From: an uncultured bacterium
Lineage (GTDB): Bacteria > Bacteroidota > Bacteroidia > Bacteroidales > Bacteroidaceae
NCBI GenBank assembly: GCA_905216095.1
Contig: CAJMSQ010000009.1
Coordinates: 1 to 64,000 of the forward strand
DNA length: 64,000 nt
Reading direction: 5' to 3'
Shown here: positions 55,436-63,742 of the stretch, one piece after another
How positions within the stretch are numbered: position 1 is the first letter of the stretch
Layout of the letters: each line of letters starts with the position of its first letter
Notes under the pieces: generated by a model
What the model was told of the DNA's origin: nothing
The model's database searches: none
What the model saw: the letters and a program-made list of their open reading frames with translations, nothing else
Program-made: the position numbers and the translations under genes

Positions 55436-56134
55436 TTATCTTTTAGTCCTACGTAATAGTTTCTGCATAAAATCCTTTGGAAGTTCCTTACCCATCAGTT
55501 CGCGCAGATTGGATGTCGGAATAAACAACCATGCACTGCCTGTAACACACAGACCGTTGTCCGAAACTTTGTCCAAAGGACACTCTATATTAAATATGTG
55601 CAGCCATTGGTCATCCTCTTTGTAAAGGAATACATCGACTTTCATGTTTGCATCATCCATGCTCTCTATCCCGACATACGCCTTATAGCCCTCATTCTTA
55701 CAAAACACGACAAACTGTTTGAACTGTATGTTCACACAGTCCGTTTCATAACGGTATTTCTGAAATTTCAGCCTTAACTCTCCGTCCGGCAATTCACGGT
55801 TGGGCAGTAGCAGACGGTTGGCAATTGTTTCCGCCGGAAAACGTTTGTCACATAACGGTATAAAGGACTTTCCCTTACGCTTATAATAGGTGGCGGAAGA
55901 TATATTATCAAGTATATATGTTTCGCCTGGAAGCACATGATACTTTTTACCCTCCATCAAACTCATTACCGTAGTATCCGGACTTATACTTGCAAGTATC
56001 TCTCCGCTTGCCATTTCTTTCATACGGGCAATAAACGCGTCTTCCGTCATTTTACGTTGAGACACTTCATTTTGTGCTGTCGCTGTAAGGCACCCCAAGA
56101 ATGCTAACGCTAAAAATATTTTCTTTTTTTTCAT
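55436..56134 (-). CDS. Exported protein of unknown function, kinase operon
   Basis: Predicted 232-residue secreted protein. Signal MKKKKIFLALAFLGCLTATAQ begins at base 56134, which is chosen over an in-frame ATG at 56185 inside the kinase gene. Visible segments: ASISPDTTVMSLMEGKKYHV, ISSATYYKRKGKSFIPLCDK, and VNIQFKQFVVFCKNEGYKAY, a mixed alpha/beta pattern without recognisable motif. It starts two bases after the stop of the membrane kinase gene, so the two are co-translated or coupled. I cannot name a family. Confidence 0.6.
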   Translation of the reverse strand: MKKKKIFLALAFLGCLTATAQNEVSQRKMTEDAFIARMKEMASGEILASISPDTTVMSLMEGKKYHVLPGETYILDNISSATYYKRKGKSFIPLCDKRFPAETIANRLLLPNRELPDGELRLKFQKYRYETDCVNIQFKQFVVFCKNEGYKAYVGIESMDDANMKVDVFLYKEDDQWLHIFNIECPLDKVSDNGLCVTGSAWLFIPTSNLRELMGKELPKDFMQKLLRRTKR

Positions 56135-56136
56135 AT

Positions 56137-57696
56137 CTATTCTCCCAACATAATAGTTTCTGTTGTACCATCTGACTTGTACCAACGTCCCATTTCAAGA
56201 TGCCCGTTGATATAAGTTCCTTCAATACGTTCACCTGCCTCTGCCATACGTTTTTGAGAGTCACGCGTGTCTATCCGGTGAGAAGCGTTAAATTTCATTG
56301 TGCCTTTCCCATCTGGTTTCCCATTCCTGATATTTCCTGTCCATGTGGCATAGCCTAGATTCAATGTGCCGGTAACGACTGTTCGCTCTCTCTTAACCTC
56401 TATGGATATAGATTTAGGTTGTGGACTGGGTGATACCTGCTTATTCTTAGTTGTTGAAATCTGCTTGTCTACTATGGTAGGCTTTGAGACACCTGTATCT
56501 ACAGGGACGGTGGAGGCTTTTGAGGAATCAGATACGACATCAACAGAATCTTCAACTATCTCCATCTCCGTATTTTGTTCCGGTTGTGATGCGAGATGTG
56601 ATAACGCAAACCACATTATAAAGATGACAGACAATATGCCTACAGTCATAAATCCCCATACAATAGGCTTCCTCCACCAAGATGTTGCTTCCAATACAGG
56701 GGAAACCACATCTTTTCTCTTACGTTCTGTATTAAGTTCAACTTTGCTTTCGCCATTAATCTGTGACCTTGTGGCATGTGGGTCATATTTTTTCTTATTT
56801 GACTGAGATTCTTTTGAATTCGTAGCCTTACCTTTTATCTGCGCAATTAACTTTTCTACAGATATTTCATCTTTTGCACTTATAACCGTTTCCGCAATTT
56901 TTTGAACGTGACATGCCTTAGCTCTGTTCCAAGTTTCTTTCTCCAGACACCAACGCATCACATCATTGAGATTTTTGGACCAACCGGAACTGAGTGATGG
57001 TATTTCAGAACCATTCAGCATCATTATTCCACCTTGTCCGCAGAAAGGCAGTTCTCCTTCTGCCATTTCATAGATGGAAGCACCAAGCGACCACACATCA
57101 CTGGCAAGTATCGGTTCCGGCGTACTGGAGAATCTTTCCGGTCCCATGTATGCAGGTGCTCCGGCTTTCAGCGCGCGTGTGGACTGCTTGCTCATGGTGT
57201 TGCGGATGCGCTTGCTGATGCCGAAGTCGGTAATAAGAAATGTTTCGTCCGTGTCCACAAGCACATTGTCCGGTTTGATGTCCTGATGGACTATCGGGTC
57301 AGGAGTTACATCATGTAGATAGGCCAATCCGGCTGATACATCGCGGATAAATCTCCATATCGTATGTTCATCATGTTCGCACGGGGTCAATCTGCCAATC
57401 AAATCCGCAGCAGAACCATGATCACAATATTTCATTGTCAGGTAAGGATGCCCCTGCCATTCTCCGTAATCTTTGGTGACAAGAAGATTCGGATGATGTA
57501 ATTGAGCCGCAATACGGAATTCTTGGATAAACTCCTCGCGTCCTTTATTGTCAAGCGCCACATAGAATTTAATGGCTACATCCTCGTCTGTTGCACGGTC
57601 GTAAGCCAACCAAACCTGTCCGAATGTACCACGTCCCTTACTTTGTTTCAGTACATATCGGCCGTTAATAACCTCATTTGCCTGTATCTCGTCCAT
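56137..57696 (-). CDS. Membrane Ser/Thr protein kinase with MORN-like extracytoplasmic tail
   Basis: Predicted 519-residue eukaryotic-type kinase. The catalytic domain (about residues 10-275) has the glycine-loop SKGRGTFGQVWLAYD, VAIKFYVAL (Lys), VHQDIKPDNVLVD (Asp base; Gln replaces the usual Arg before it, so it is a non-RD form) and LITDFGISK. A membrane helix (IVWGFMTVGILSVIFIMWFA) is at about residues 346-365. The outside part has a proline/serine linker and MORN-like YATWTGNIRNGKPDGKGTMK (about 450-469). Activation without the HRD arginine may not need activation-loop phosphorylation. It starts 16 bases after the PP2C gene, its likely antagonist. Confidence 0.88.
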   Translation of the reverse strand: MDEIQANEVINGRYVLKQSKGRGTFGQVWLAYDRATDEDVAIKFYVALDNKGREEFIQEFRIAAQLHHPNLLVTKDYGEWQGHPYLTMKYCDHGSAADLIGRLTPCEHDEHTIWRFIRDVSAGLAYLHDVTPDPIVHQDIKPDNVLVDTDETFLITDFGISKRIRNTMSKQSTRALKAGAPAYMGPERFSSTPEPILASDVWSLGASIYEMAEGELPFCGQGGIMMLNGSEIPSLSSGWSKNLNDVMRWCLEKETWNRAKACHVQKIAETVISAKDEISVEKLIAQIKGKATNSKESQSNKKKYDPHATRSQINGESKVELNTERKRKDVVSPVLEATSWWRKPIVWGFMTVGILSVIFIMWFALSHLASQPEQNTEMEIVEDSVDVVSDSSKASTVPVDTGVSKPTIVDKQISTTKNKQVSPSPQPKSISIEVKRERTVVTGTLNLGYATWTGNIRNGKPDGKGTMKFNASHRIDTRDSQKRMAEAGERIEGTYINGHLEMGRWYKSDGTTETIMLGE

Positions 57697-57712
57697 AATT
57701 CTTATTTCGTTT

Positions 57713-59059
57713 TCACTTAACAGGTACGGGCGTCAAGACATCTCCTTTCTCGCCAATTTTATTCAAACTATCTTTCTTAACAGATATGGGCTTTTTTGAT
57801 GGTTTAGCATTAATAGCTGGTAATGGAACTTTCTTTTTTACCTTGGGAACCTGCTTAATCTCAATGGCAGACGGTTCAGGAGTTTTGTGGGATAAAGTGT
57901 CTTTCCTTTTTTGTGTGATTGTGTCTATAGAGTTTTTCTCCTGTTTCTCTATCAAAGAATCAAACACTATCTGCCCCGGCAACGGTGTTGATGTCTGTGA
58001 ACCTTTATTCCACCAGAAACTACCTACAGCTACTATTAAAACAACCACAAGACATATAAAAAGGATGACTTTTTTTCGAGATACCTTAATGACAATTCCA
58101 TCAAAAGTCTTGTTGGGCTTATTCCCCGTTTCTTGTATATGATGTGTAGGGGGGGGGACAACAGGTACATATTCTCCTGCTCCACTTCGTATTTGGCATA
58201 TAATAGCTGTAACGTTATCATACCAATCAGCCTTTTCTGCTGCAGACCATAATGCTTCCCGACACTCCTTTAATGAAGCTGTATGCTCCCTTATGATATC
58301 TTCTATGTTATCACCGGGATATAGTACTCCATTCTCATCATATGTTTTGCAATCTCTAAGTACACCGCTTAATCCGTCGCTGCATAATAGTATAATATCC
58401 CCATCAAAAATCTTGAACAGCCGTGATTCCGGATTGGCTTTTTGACTTCTGTCACCAAGACTCCGTGTCACAACATTTCCTTGAGGATGCTCAAAAGTCT
58501 GCTCATAAGAAATAAATCCTTTGTCTACTAACTCTTGGACATAAGTATGATCCTTTGACAACAGTTCTATACCTGTTCTGGGGTTAAAACGGTATGCCCT
58601 ACTGTCTCCAATCCATGTTATTGACAATTCGCCACATGACAACCATGCCATGATAAGCGTTGCTCCCATACCTTCATACTCACTGTTTTTGCGTGATTCC
58701 GCCTTTATCCTGCGGTCGGCTTCACGTATTATATCTTCCATGTACCTGCTTCGGCTTTTATGCGTTGCAGCCAGTTGAGGTGTTATTTTTCCCGGTGCGA
58801 AATATTCTGCCACGGTGTCATGGGCTATTTGTGAGGCCACTTCACCTGCATTCATTCCCCCCATGCCGTCAGAAACAGACATAATCATGCCACATTCGGA
58901 CAACGGAAGTTCTTCATCTGTAACAATATGGCTTGGAGTATCATCTCCCAAATCATCATCGGCATAATAGTTGTCCTCATTGCCATCAAGCGGAGCATCT
59001 GGATTGTATTTTCCTGCAGCATCTGTCCATGCTGCCATGCGGAATATTATATTTGACAT
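57713..59059 (-). CDS. Membrane-anchored PP2C-type Ser/Thr phosphatase
   Basis: Predicted 448-residue phosphatase. The PP2C domain (residues 1-292) has the metal-binding motifs GNEDNYY (residues 27-33), SVSDGMGGMNAGEVAS (61-76, Asp64), WIGDSRAYRF (149-158), LLCSDGLSGVL (224-234, Asp228) and DNVTAI (281-286, Asp281). A membrane helix (VILFICLVVVLIVAVGSFWW, 331-350) follows and the last 95 residues are Lys/Pro/Ser-rich and outside. Between domain and helix lies VPVVPPPTHH (about residues 298-307), encoded by a run of nine C. It starts one base within the stop of the upstream gene. It would reverse both kinases of the operon. Confidence 0.92.
   Translation of the reverse strand: MSNIIFRMAAWTDAAGKYNPDAPLDGNEDNYYADDDLGDDTPSHIVTDEELPLSECGMIMSVSDGMGGMNAGEVASQIAHDTVAEYFAPGKITPQLAATHKSRSRYMEDIIREADRRIKAESRKNSEYEGMGATLIMAWLSCGELSITWIGDSRAYRFNPRTGIELLSKDHTYVQELVDKGFISYEQTFEHPQGNVVTRSLGDRSQKANPESRLFKIFDGDIILLCSDGLSGVLRDCKTYDENGVLYPGDNIEDIIREHTASLKECREALWSAAEKADWYDNVTAIICQIRSGAGEYVPVVPPPTHHIQETGNKPNKTFDGIVIKVSRKKVILFICLVVVLIVAVGSFWWNKGSQTSTPLPGQIVFDSLIEKQEKNSIDTITQKRKDTLSHKTPEPSAIEIKQVPKVKKKVPLPAINAKPSKKPISVKKDSLNKIGEKGDVLTPVPVK
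58149..58157 (-). repeat. Poly-C (9) tract inside the PP2C gene, possible slippage site
   Basis: Nine G on the plus strand, nine C in the coding sense, in a gene that is otherwise AT-rich. It codes for the proline stretch at residues about 301-304, between the catalytic domain and the membrane helix. Loss of one C would enter a frame that stops at 58036 after about 40 residues without a helix. Confidence 0.85.
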
Positions 59060-59997
59060 TATTTCTTTTTATTATTTCTGTTCTTCTTTGCTTTCTCTTT
59101 CTTTGGCGATTTTGGTAAATAAATGTCATCAACGAGTGTTAAGCTGTCTTTTTTATCAACTTGCGTATCATTCGTATCTTTAGAATGCTTGGGGACTATC
59201 TTGTCTTCATTTTCTATAAACGGAAAGCCTATATTCCATTTGCCGTTGTTCTCCACCATTATTCCACTTATCATAAACTCTATCACTCCAATTTCAGAAT
59301 TGACAGGAATAACAAAGATGCCGCCAAGAACTTCCTGTTCATCTGGTGTATCGACATTAATGCTGTCATTAACGTTTGAGTCTACCGTTTTGCTGTAACT
59401 GATTATTTTTAATTTGGCAGACTTATTTAAGTCTGCATCTTTGTCCACACAAGCCCAAACAACCCAACCGTCTTTTTTGCCTTTAGTATAATCTACTGCC
59501 AATCCCTTGCCTAAGAAACAATCGGCCGCAACAAAATATAGAGATGACGGCAACAGCTCATTTACTTTAGAATCCAAGATGTCAAGAGTCTCATATTTAG
59601 TACTTTCTGCAAATTCAGAATACTCCGAGACATACATCACTGGATCATAATTGTCTTTATACGTTCCAAACTTCTTATTATATTTCCACGGATGAATTGC
59701 TTTTTCTGTTAAGATGTAACCATTCTTAACCTTTATTCCCAATGATAATTCCGTTCCAAACACGTCTTTATTGTTTAACCCATAACGTTCACCTGTTTTC
59801 TTATCACTAACCTGAAAACTCTGACTAGAAAGGAAAAAAGATGAAGAGATTGCACTTTCTAATAGACGAGTGTCTTGATTTGCACTATCTTTAATTTCTA
59901 TAAAGTCTTTCGGGTCTAAGTTTAAAGATTCCAATAACTGCCCCTTTGCCGTAACGATAAAGGTTAGTCCTATAAATAGTATTATTATTTTTCTCAT
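59059..59997 (-). CDS. Exported protein of unknown function, kinase operon
   Basis: Predicted 312-residue secreted protein; signal MRKIIILFIGLTFIVTAKGQ. It has a mainly beta central part (GYILTEKAIHPWKYNKKFGT, LYFVAADCFLGKGLAVDYTK, GIFVIPVNSEIGVIEFMISG) and a charged, lysine-rich C-terminus (LPKSPKKEKAKKNRNNKKK, 19 residues), which may contact DNA, peptidoglycan or acidic partners. No motif known to me. The stop overlaps the ATG of the PP2C gene by one base and the FHA-protease gene ends six bases before it. It could be the protease's partner or target. Confidence 0.6.
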   Translation of the reverse strand: MRKIIILFIGLTFIVTAKGQLLESLNLDPKDFIEIKDSANQDTRLLESAISSSFFLSSQSFQVSDKKTGERYGLNNKDVFGTELSLGIKVKNGYILTEKAIHPWKYNKKFGTYKDNYDPVMYVSEYSEFAESTKYETLDILDSKVNELLPSSLYFVAADCFLGKGLAVDYTKGKKDGWVVWACVDKDADLNKSAKLKIISYSKTVDSNVNDSINVDTPDEQEVLGGIFVIPVNSEIGVIEFMISGIMVENNGKWNIGFPFIENEDKIVPKHSKDTNDTQVDKKDSLTLVDDIYLPKSPKKEKAKKNRNNKKK

Positions 59998-60003
59998 TGC
60001 TAA

Positions 60004-61533
60004 TTATCTTAGGTTTGCTAATGGTGTTATGCCTCCCATATTATCATATACAGAAAAAGATACAATTCCTACAGCCTTGTATTGTCCATTGGCATTATAG
60101 AAAACTGGACCTCCAGAATTTCCATGCTCATAATTTTTTCCTGTTATAAGTATTAGACCTTCATTTAACCCACGCCCAGAAGTCTGACAAGAGCCATAAA
60201 GGCAAGAACCGCCTGACGCTTTCATACCTTGCGGGTATCCTAGCACTTCCAATCTTACACCGGCAGGCAATGACGATGATAATGTAGCATCTGCTTGTAT
60301 AGAGCCAGTTTGTCCTGTTTTTGCATAAGCCCAATCGCTTCCGCCTGCTCCTGAAGCTCTGATTATCGATAATCCGTCTCCAATAGAAACATCTTTTTCA
60401 TCATGACGTGTACATCGGAAATTTTCTGATGTAAATTCTATTTTCTTAGATGGAGAAGTCGCAACTATATACGTACGCAATTTAACCCCACTACTTCCTG
60501 TTAATCCCGCCAAAAATAATGCTTGTAAATTCTCATCTTTAAGCGATGCCACTTGCTTGCTTAGTGATTCTGCAGATTCAAATTTCCATCCTTCAACACA
60601 ATGTTTCGCTGTTACGAAACGGCCATCGGACAATAAAAAACCTGTACCGGTCCATGCTATGAATCCTCCAGAGGAAGTCTCCAAGGGAACTACTTCTCCT
60701 TTATAGACAGCACAAACCATGGCATACATGAAAAATATATCATCTTCGTATTTTTGTAATGCCGCAGTCGAAGTTGATGTAGAATTACCACTATTACTTC
60801 CACCACCTTGTCTGACTACAACAGTTTTATTGATTGGACGTTGTTTAGCCTTCAATAAAGAATCAAGACGTGCTTGTTCAACGGCAGCATCAGATATAAG
60901 TTTCTCTAACTCAGAATTCTTTCCCCTTAGTTTTTCGAGTCGATTTTGTGCATCTGCTATCAAAACTTCATATTCAGTACTTTTCAAATAACTCCACGTC
61001 CCCAAACTTCCTATAGAAAGTACAAGAAGTACGGACAATGCAGCTATGGCATACTTATATGGTCTAAGTGCTTGTTGTCGGAATAGTGTCAGACGGCGTG
61101 TAAGTCCAAGAGAACTTACAGTACCCTTCTTTCCAGCCAATGTTATAAATCCCATTTTTGGCCCATTTACCGACAGTTGTATCTCATCTCCATTCTGAAG
61201 ATACCATTCTTTCTGCACACGATGTCCATTCAAGAAAGTAGAGTTTGTCTGTGACAGCTGTATCAGTTTCCAGTTTTCGCCGTCCTTAACAATAGCCGCA
61301 TGCCTACGTGATACCGTTGGAAATGCTTCATCAAAACGCACTTGGCAAGTTGAGGCACGTCCAAGTTCAATTTGGTCAACTATGATTTGTTGATTTTCAC
61401 CTGCTTTATGATATTTTGAAGATACTTTATGCTCAAGAATATAAAAGCGGCGTCCTGATCCCATCAGTGATTGCATGCCGGCTCCGATGGATCCTTTAAG
61501 TGTACGTTTGTAACGTTGAGTTGGTTGTGACAT
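60004..61533 (-). CDS. FHA - transmembrane - trypsin-like serine protease
   Basis: Predicted 509-residue inner-membrane protein. The cytoplasmic N-terminus has an FHA domain (about residues 50-133) with IELGRASTCQVRF, VSRRHAAIV and NSTFLNGHRV, all phosphothreonine-pocket motifs. One membrane helix (YAIAALSVLLVLSIGSLGTW, 161-180) leads to a coiled coil (about 186-230) and a periplasmic trypsin-like domain: His311 (FVTAKHCVEG), Asp400 (GSDWAYAK) and Ser473 (GNSGGPVFYN). Phosphorylated partners in the cytoplasm could thus control proteolysis in the periplasm. Operon position between kinase 1 and the phosphatase fits. Confidence 0.9.
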   Translation of the reverse strand: MSQPTQRYKRTLKGSIGAGMQSLMGSGRRFYILEHKVSSKYHKAGENQQIIVDQIELGRASTCQVRFDEAFPTVSRRHAAIVKDGENWKLIQLSQTNSTFLNGHRVQKEWYLQNGDEIQLSVNGPKMGFITLAGKKGTVSSLGLTRRLTLFRQQALRPYKYAIAALSVLLVLSIGSLGTWSYLKSTEYEVLIADAQNRLEKLRGKNSELEKLISDAAVEQARLDSLLKAKQRPINKTVVVRQGGGSNSGNSTSTSTAALQKYEDDIFFMYAMVCAVYKGEVVPLETSSGGFIAWTGTGFLLSDGRFVTAKHCVEGWKFESAESLSKQVASLKDENLQALFLAGLTGSSGVKLRTYIVATSPSKKIEFTSENFRCTRHDEKDVSIGDGLSIIRASGAGGSDWAYAKTGQTGSIQADATLSSSLPAGVRLEVLGYPQGMKASGGSCLYGSCQTSGRGLNEGLILITGKNYEHGNSGGPVFYNANGQYKAVGIVSFSVYDNMGGITPLANLR

Positions 61534-61580
61534 GTTTTATTACACATTAATTTATTATATCTGTTTTCATGTTTGTTTGC

Positions 61581-62897
61581 TCACTTGACCTGTCTAACAT
61601 ACCCTTCCACACGGAGTTTGACATCACCAATTGTTATAATGTCACCAACTTGGAGAGGTTGCCCATCTTTATCTATTTCAGTTGAATTGACATAGGTTCC
61701 ATTCATGCTGTTTTTCCATTGGCGATTTCGCCATTGTCCATCACGAATAATCCAAGTGCTTGTTTCTGGATCTTGTTCCAATGTACAATGATAGCGCGAT
61801 ATATATCCATTTAAGGTATCTTTAATTGGAATGTCGTTTCTTGCATCGTCGTCAAGACGGCCTATAGTGACAATATGGCAGTTCCTTTTGATTATATCCT
61901 CCAAATAAAAAACTTTACCATATTCCTCTCCTTGCATGAGGTGCAAAGAAATGCCATTGCATTTAGTGTTCCATGTTTTGAAAGAATCTGTTCTTCTGGA
62001 TTCGTAATGATGCTTAGACTTTGATTGTGGTATCAATTCCAGAACTTCATCAATACTTTGCAGTCTTTCCTTAAAACTGGGGACAAGGCATCCTTCTATC
62101 ATTTTTTCCCATTGATGTCCATTGGGGATTTTCTGAAGCAGACTACGATTCCATTGCCCTTTTCGTCCACGCTGTATATATAGCGGCAAATCCGTTTCTG
62201 TTGCACAGTTGCCGAAAGGAAGTTCGTATGTAAGCAGTTGAAACATCATTACACCAAAGGAAAAGATGTCTGTCGTTGGTAGTACTGTCGCATTACCACG
62301 ACGTGGGTTTATTTGTTCAGGGGGCATATAAGGGAATGTTCCGAATTGTTGTTGTGGAACACCAAAGATCCCACGCTGGGTAAGACGATTGTTTTGATCT
62401 CCGGATATGCCAAAGTCGGTAAGGACTGCGGTATTATCTTGTCTTATTAATACATTTTCCGGTTTCAGATCACGATGAACTTTACCTCGCCGATGAAGGT
62501 CACGTAATCCATATAAGATATCGTGACCAGCAGCAACAAAATCAACATAGCCTTTTTCTGTAGCGGTCAGCAAATCACCGTATGGACAATATTCCATAAC
62601 AATATACGGGTTGCCACCAGTAATTCCTTTATTATACGAATGTACAAGGTAATTACTTTCAATACGTCCTGTCTCATATTCCATATCAAAGCGCTTAAAC
62701 AACTCGCCACGCTCCTCAGATGGAATTTCCCACATTTTCAATAGTTTCAACGCATAAACTTGCCCATCATCTCCTCTTACTTTATAGACACAACCAAAAG
62801 TGCCGGCACCAAGTATTTTATCGACATGATACTCCTTGTCAATGAAATCTCCTGGATGGAAATCCAAACGGTCACATTTGATGTATTGGCTTTTCAT
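61581..62897 (-). CDS. Soluble Ser/Thr protein kinase with C-terminal FHA domain
   Basis: Predicted 438-residue cytoplasmic kinase. Catalytic domain (about residues 22-300): LGAGTFGCVYKV (29-40), VYALKLLKM with Lys51, VHRDLKPENVLI (Asp143) and LTDFGIS (Asp161). No membrane helix. The FHA domain is at about residues 345-432 (IVTIGRLDDDARNDIPIKD, YISRYHCTLEQD, NSMNGTYVNSTEI). The start at 62897 (MKSQYIKC) is ten bases after the upstream stop; an ATG at 62939 would overlap that gene by 32 bases. The kinase can bind phosphorylated partners such as the FHA-protease's activators or itself. Confidence 0.9.
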   Translation of the reverse strand: MKSQYIKCDRLDFHPGDFIDKEYHVDKILGAGTFGCVYKVRGDDGQVYALKLLKMWEIPSEERGELFKRFDMEYETGRIESNYLVHSYNKGITGGNPYIVMEYCPYGDLLTATEKGYVDFVAAGHDILYGLRDLHRRGKVHRDLKPENVLIRQDNTAVLTDFGISGDQNNRLTQRGIFGVPQQQFGTFPYMPPEQINPRRGNATVLPTTDIFSFGVMMFQLLTYELPFGNCATETDLPLYIQRGRKGQWNRSLLQKIPNGHQWEKMIEGCLVPSFKERLQSIDEVLELIPQSKSKHHYESRRTDSFKTWNTKCNGISLHLMQGEEYGKVFYLEDIIKRNCHIVTIGRLDDDARNDIPIKDTLNGYISRYHCTLEQDPETSTWIIRDGQWRNRQWKNSMNGTYVNSTEIDKDGQPLQVGDIITIGDVKLRVEGYVRQVK

Positions 62898-62907
62898 ATA
62901 TTGTATG

Positions 62908-63621
62908 CTAGTCTCTGAACTCAAAAAGTCTGTTTCCAAGGGATATTATATCGCCAGACTGCAATTTCGTTTTTCTCGAAATACGCAGCATGGTGGAATG
63001 TTGCTCACTTAAATCTTCTATATACCAATCTTTACCGTCATATGTTAATAAAGCTTGTTCGTGTGACGTTATTGATTGGTTATTGGGATCTGTATTAGAT
63101 CTATTTAATACTATGTGATCTCCTGAAAAAGATATTGGATTATATTCTGTAGACTCTCTACTCCATGATATGGGTCTCAGTGAGCAGAAATCACCATTTT
63201 GTGGATTGTCCCATGCATTCACAGTTCCACTATTGCGTAATGCTTGACCACATGAAGGGCAGAATCTTGCTCCAACCATAACTTTGCTGCCACATTTTGG
63301 ACATTTTTTATCTTTATTGGGTTGATGATTTTCAACCCTTTGGAATTTGTTCTGTGGTGTACCGCATTGTGGGCAAACGTTCATTTTTGAAGAAAGATTA
63401 TAACCGCAGTTGCTACAATTCTTACCTTCTTGTTCATCCTCTAACACTGTGTATTTATCATTGTTGATTTCCCTGATTGTAGCACGAAGGTGTGGCGAAA
63501 TTTCAGTTGGCTGACGCGAACTTTCTTCGGATAAAGTAACTACCTTTTCTAATGGGGAACTACATCTCTCACAGAGTTTACTCTCGGCAGGATTATCCCA
63601 ACCACAATTTTTACATCTCAT
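62908..63621 (-). CDS. Zinc-ribbon and FHA domain adaptor protein
   Basis: Predicted 237-residue cytoplasmic protein. Three zinc ribbons can be read: CKNCGWDNPAESKLCERC (residues 3-20), CSNCGYNLSSKMNVCPQC (about 70-87) and CPKCGSKVMVGARFCPSC (about 109-126). The C-terminal FHA domain (about 165-237) has HIVLNRSNTD, SITSHEQALLTYDG, SEQHSTMLRISRKTKLQSGD and ISLGNRLFEF, though the usual pThr-binding arginine is not obvious (LNRSN). First gene of the nine-gene operon, eleven bases before the kinase stop-start region. Likely a phospho-dependent scaffold. Confidence 0.82.
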   Translation of the reverse strand: MRCKNCGWDNPAESKLCERCSSPLEKVVTLSEESSRQPTEISPHLRATIREINNDKYTVLEDEQEGKNCSNCGYNLSSKMNVCPQCGTPQNKFQRVENHQPNKDKKCPKCGSKVMVGARFCPSCGQALRNSGTVNAWDNPQNGDFCSLRPISWSRESTEYNPISFSGDHIVLNRSNTDPNNQSITSHEQALLTYDGKDWYIEDLSEQHSTMLRISRKTKLQSGDIISLGNRLFEFRD

Positions 63622-63742
63622 ATTTTTAGATTTTTTTATAGGTTTCTACTTTTATATATCTCAATGTAAGAGGTTATAAGCCACATCTAATGTCGCTCTT
63701 CATTATCTTTTGCTTGTTTTGTGCTTAACTTCATTTTTGAGG

